Below, in pieces: positions 7,799-8,822 of a stretch of 8,822 nucleotides of DNA; the stretch's first letter is position 1; every line of letters starts with the position of its first letter. The notes under the pieces were generated by a model. It worked only from the letters and a program-made list of their open reading frames with translations, made no database searches and was not told the origin of the DNA. A program made the translations under genes and the position numbers. This DNA is from Chloroflexota bacterium (GTDB taxonomy: Bacteria; Chloroflexota; Anaerolineae; B4-G1), in NCBI GenBank assembly GCA_024232355.1, contig JAAEPW010000862.1:1-8822 (forward strand), read 5' to 3'.

Positions 7799-7820
7799 TG
7801 CGCGATTCAAATGACGCACT
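7799..7820 (-). repeat. Right inner inverted-repeat arm (22 bp)
   Basis: Starts TGCGCGATTCAAATGACG on the plus strand and is the exact reverse complement of 7511-7532. The two arms enclose 266 bp. Confidence 0.95.
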
Positions 7821-7897
7821 TACCCCACCGTAGAGGGGTCGAAAATCATTTATGTGATCGAACCTGCATCTCAAATATACGCTATAATAACCACAAT

Positions 7898-7927
7898 AGT
7901 ATAATATAATCTATCATCGCGTGTCAA
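7898..7927 (-). promoter_or_regulatory. Sigma70-type promoter directed at the giant gene
   Basis: On the minus strand a perfect -35 TTGACA (7927-7922) is followed by 18 bp and a -10 TATACT (7903-7898), in an AT-rich stretch (7870-7918). Transcription would start near 7891 and give a leader of about 460 nt that runs through the inverted-repeat element before the ATG. An interrupted palindrome CGTGT...ACACG (7920-7941) overlaps the -35 and could be an operator, which is weak. Confidence 0.55.
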
Positions 7928-8034
7928 TCGTTCTTCACACGGGCCAGGAGTGAAAAAAGGGTGATTTTTTTTGTCGGACGAAGTAATTCCTCGGCATCGT
8001 AAAGCTATTTTCTGCTACAGACTCGCACCCAGCC

Positions 8035-8056
8035 ACCGTCCCGGGGGCGGTCTTTT
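8035..8056 (+). terminator. Possible rho-independent terminator, rightward
   Basis: ACCGTCC pairs with GGGCGGT (seven pairs including one T-G wobble, three-base loop) and is followed by C and TTTT. The T-tract is short and no rightward gene is visible upstream, so it may be only a GC-rich hairpin. Confidence 0.25.
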
Positions 8057-8078
8057 GCGTACAACCCACCCCCGGAGC

Positions 8079-8108
8079 CTACCGTGAGCCTGATCGAACG
8101 GACGGTAG
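8079..8108. other. Stem-loop CTACCGT...ACGGTAG
   Basis: Seven perfect complementary bases enclose 16 nt. A TTTTT run follows 8 nt after the right arm (about 8117-8121). The role is unknown; it may be part of a terminator or a repeat end. Confidence 0.3.
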
Positions 8109-8250
8109 CTAGAGCGTTTTTACAAAGCACCATTCGTTGATGGCCTGCCTGAGAAGCACATCCGTTCTACGCCTGAGCGCAATCTCTCCATTTGGGGCAG
8201 TGACCCATCCCCCACCACCAACTCCCCCCGCCGCATTCCATCGCCCCTGG

Positions 8251-8433
8251 CACGAGGTTCATTACCAGGTTCTGCACGGTGAGAGCGATGAGAAGCCGAG
8301 GGACCGCGCCTCGGTTTCATCGGTGGCGAGCGATGGGGCGGGGACGAGGATCACCACCCACAAACCGCCAATCACCACAACAAGGCCAACCCATCAACAA
8401 CGGTCACCCCCCGCTTGTGGTCACAGACAACGC
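8251..8433. repeat. GC-rich tandem repeat, copy 1
   Basis: Begins CACGAGGTTCATTACCAGG and ends in a 27-bp block (8407-8433) starting CCCCCCGCTTGTGGTCACAG. Copy 2 shares the block TCATTACCAGGTTCT (8259-8273), GCCGAGGGACC (8295-8305), the AAACCGCCAATCACCACA block (8361-8378) and the whole 27-bp block. Copy 1 has 21 bp more than copy 2 near 8335-8356. It contains an imperfect hairpin at 8286-8322. Confidence 0.85.
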
Positions 8434-8578
8434 TATCCGCCTCCCACCGTCCCCCGGCCCAAGGGAAACCAATGCACAACCTGGGCTAGACCAGGGGAAG
8501 ACGGCGAGGGAGCAGACTGAGGCACGGCGGCGGGGCCAATGAGCAGGTCAGGCCGATAGATTTCGCGGCAATCTGTGA

Positions 8579-8739
8579 CACAAGGCTCATTACCAGGTTC
8601 TCGCACGGGAAGAAAGCGAGGCAGGCCGAGGGACCCAGCCTCTGTTTCGGCGGTGGCGAGCACTAGCCACAAACCGCCAATCACCACACCAAAGCCAATC
8701 CGTCAACAGCGCCCCCCCGCTTGTGGTCACAGACAACGC
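8579..8739. repeat. GC-rich tandem repeat, copy 2
   Basis: Begins CACAAGGCTCATTACCAGG and matches copy 1 in order, 328 bp downstream at its start and 306 bp at its end because of small deletions (21 bp and 3 bp). The terminal 27-bp block at 8713-8739 is identical to 8407-8433. The intervening 8434-8578 is not clearly repeated within the window. Confidence 0.85.
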
Positions 8740-8787
8740 ATTCCACCGGTCCTTCCCCGCATCCCAACGTACAGATGTCAATGCTTG

Positions 8788-8822
8788 CCCACAAATCACC
8801 AATCACCACAACAAGACCAACC
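8788..8822. repeat. GC-rich tandem repeat, partial third copy at the window edge
   Basis: CCCACAAATCACCAATCACC and the bases after it match the 8357-8391 block of copy 1 with only three visible differences, then the window ends. This suggests the array continues to the right. Confidence 0.75.

Larger units (their letters stand above)
7484..7859. mobile_element. MITE-like foldback element with nested inverted repeats
   Basis: Two pairs of inverted repeats are nested. The outer arms are CATAAATGATTTTC (7488-7501) and its exact complement (7841-7854), each flanked by GATC on the outside (with a one-base indel). The inner arms are a perfect 22-bp pair at 7511-7532 and 7799-7820. The core is AT-richer than the giant gene and carries no recognisable transposase. 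The right spacer between outer and inner arms (7821-7840) has a small ACCCC/GGGGT hairpin missing on the left. An 8-bp direct repeat TCTCAAAT occurs outside at 7461-7468 and 7869-7876, a possible but offset target duplication. A MITE or internally deleted IS is the best reading; the family is not identified. Confidence 0.65.
7928..8250. other. Non-coding stretch between promoter and tandem repeats
   Basis: No gene is seen on either strand. It holds an A6/T8 stretch (about 7953-7972), two hairpin candidates described separately, and a C-rich run at 8204-8232 (CCC, CCCCC and CCCCCC tracts), G-rich on the minus strand. The ORFs here are short, Pro/Arg-rich and lack ribosome-binding sites. Confidence 0.5.

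Noticed and set aside
7512..7814. 100-codon rightward ORF (GTG start) filling the inner part of the inverted-repeat element
   Set aside because: It begins inside the left inner arm and stops inside the right one, has no Shine-Dalgarno, and its product matches no transposase I recognise. It may be a chance reading or a heavily decayed remnant.
7845..7870. tRNA T-arm-like GGTTCGATC on the minus strand
   Set aside because: The flanking bases do not form the 5-bp T stem and no other tRNA arms are found.
8204..8232. G-quadruplex on the minus strand
   Set aside because: Only three G-runs of three or more are present; a stable three-tier quadruplex would need four.
8255..8322. Group II intron domain V-like sequence (AAGCCGAGG...CCTCGGTTT)
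   Set aside because: The GNRA tetraloop, the usual 34-nt domain V layout and any intron-encoded reverse transcriptase are missing.
8251..8739. CRISPR array
   Set aside because: The repeated units are long (about 160-180 bp matched, about 300-bp period) and diverged; there are no short identical repeats with regular spacers.
8120..8802. Several overlapping ORFs on both strands in the repeat region, including minus-strand frames repeating a V-V-I-G-G-L-W peptide
   Set aside because: The shared peptides follow from the DNA repeat itself. Frames are broken by single-base indels between copies, no ribosome-binding sites precede them, and composition is Pro/Arg-rich. Two of the indels are multiples of three, which is too weak to argue for coding.

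Overview
The window is dominated by one very large leftward (minus-strand) gene. Reading starts at an ATG at 7431 and stays open in a single frame to base 1, giving 2,477 codons with no stop, so the gene continues past the left edge. No other protein gene is convincing. The ORFs in other frames under this gene are shadows.

The protein looks like a giant exported or cell-surface protein. In order it has a signal peptide (residues 1-32), an N-terminal domain possibly of LolA/LppX type (33-310), a second membrane segment plus a second signal-peptide-like segment (316-366), a Gln/Ala-rich linker, and a cluster of Asp-rich thrombospondin-type-3-like calcium-binding repeats (449-568). A long unrecognised region follows, with a strongly hydrophobic hairpin at 1250-1323. 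Then come a second Asp-rich repeat cluster (1563-1703), an Ig-like segment, and three LamG/concanavalin-like jelly-roll domains, the last cut by the window edge. Such mosaics are familiar from Chloroflexota (Anaerolineae and relatives) and other large-genome environmental bacteria. The mid-50s-looking GC and the short C-rich repeats fit that group, but the lineage call is an inference from style, not from a marker gene.

Right of the gene (7432-8822) I see no credible coding region. A good Shine-Dalgarno sits just before the ATG. Next is a roughly 376-bp AT-richer element with two nested pairs of inverted repeats (an outer 14-bp perfect pair and an inner 22-bp perfect pair), which looks like a MITE or IS-derived foldback element. 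Beyond it, an AT-rich stretch carries a good sigma70-type promoter (TTGACA, 18 bp, TATACT) pointing left at the giant gene, so the element appears to lie in the gene's about 460-nt leader.

The last about 570 bp hold diverged copies of an approximately 300-bp GC-rich tandem repeat. Short C-rich or G-rich tracts of similar style also occur in frame inside the N-terminal domain of the giant gene. The window therefore reads as a large surface-protein locus flanked, and partly invaded, by small repeats.
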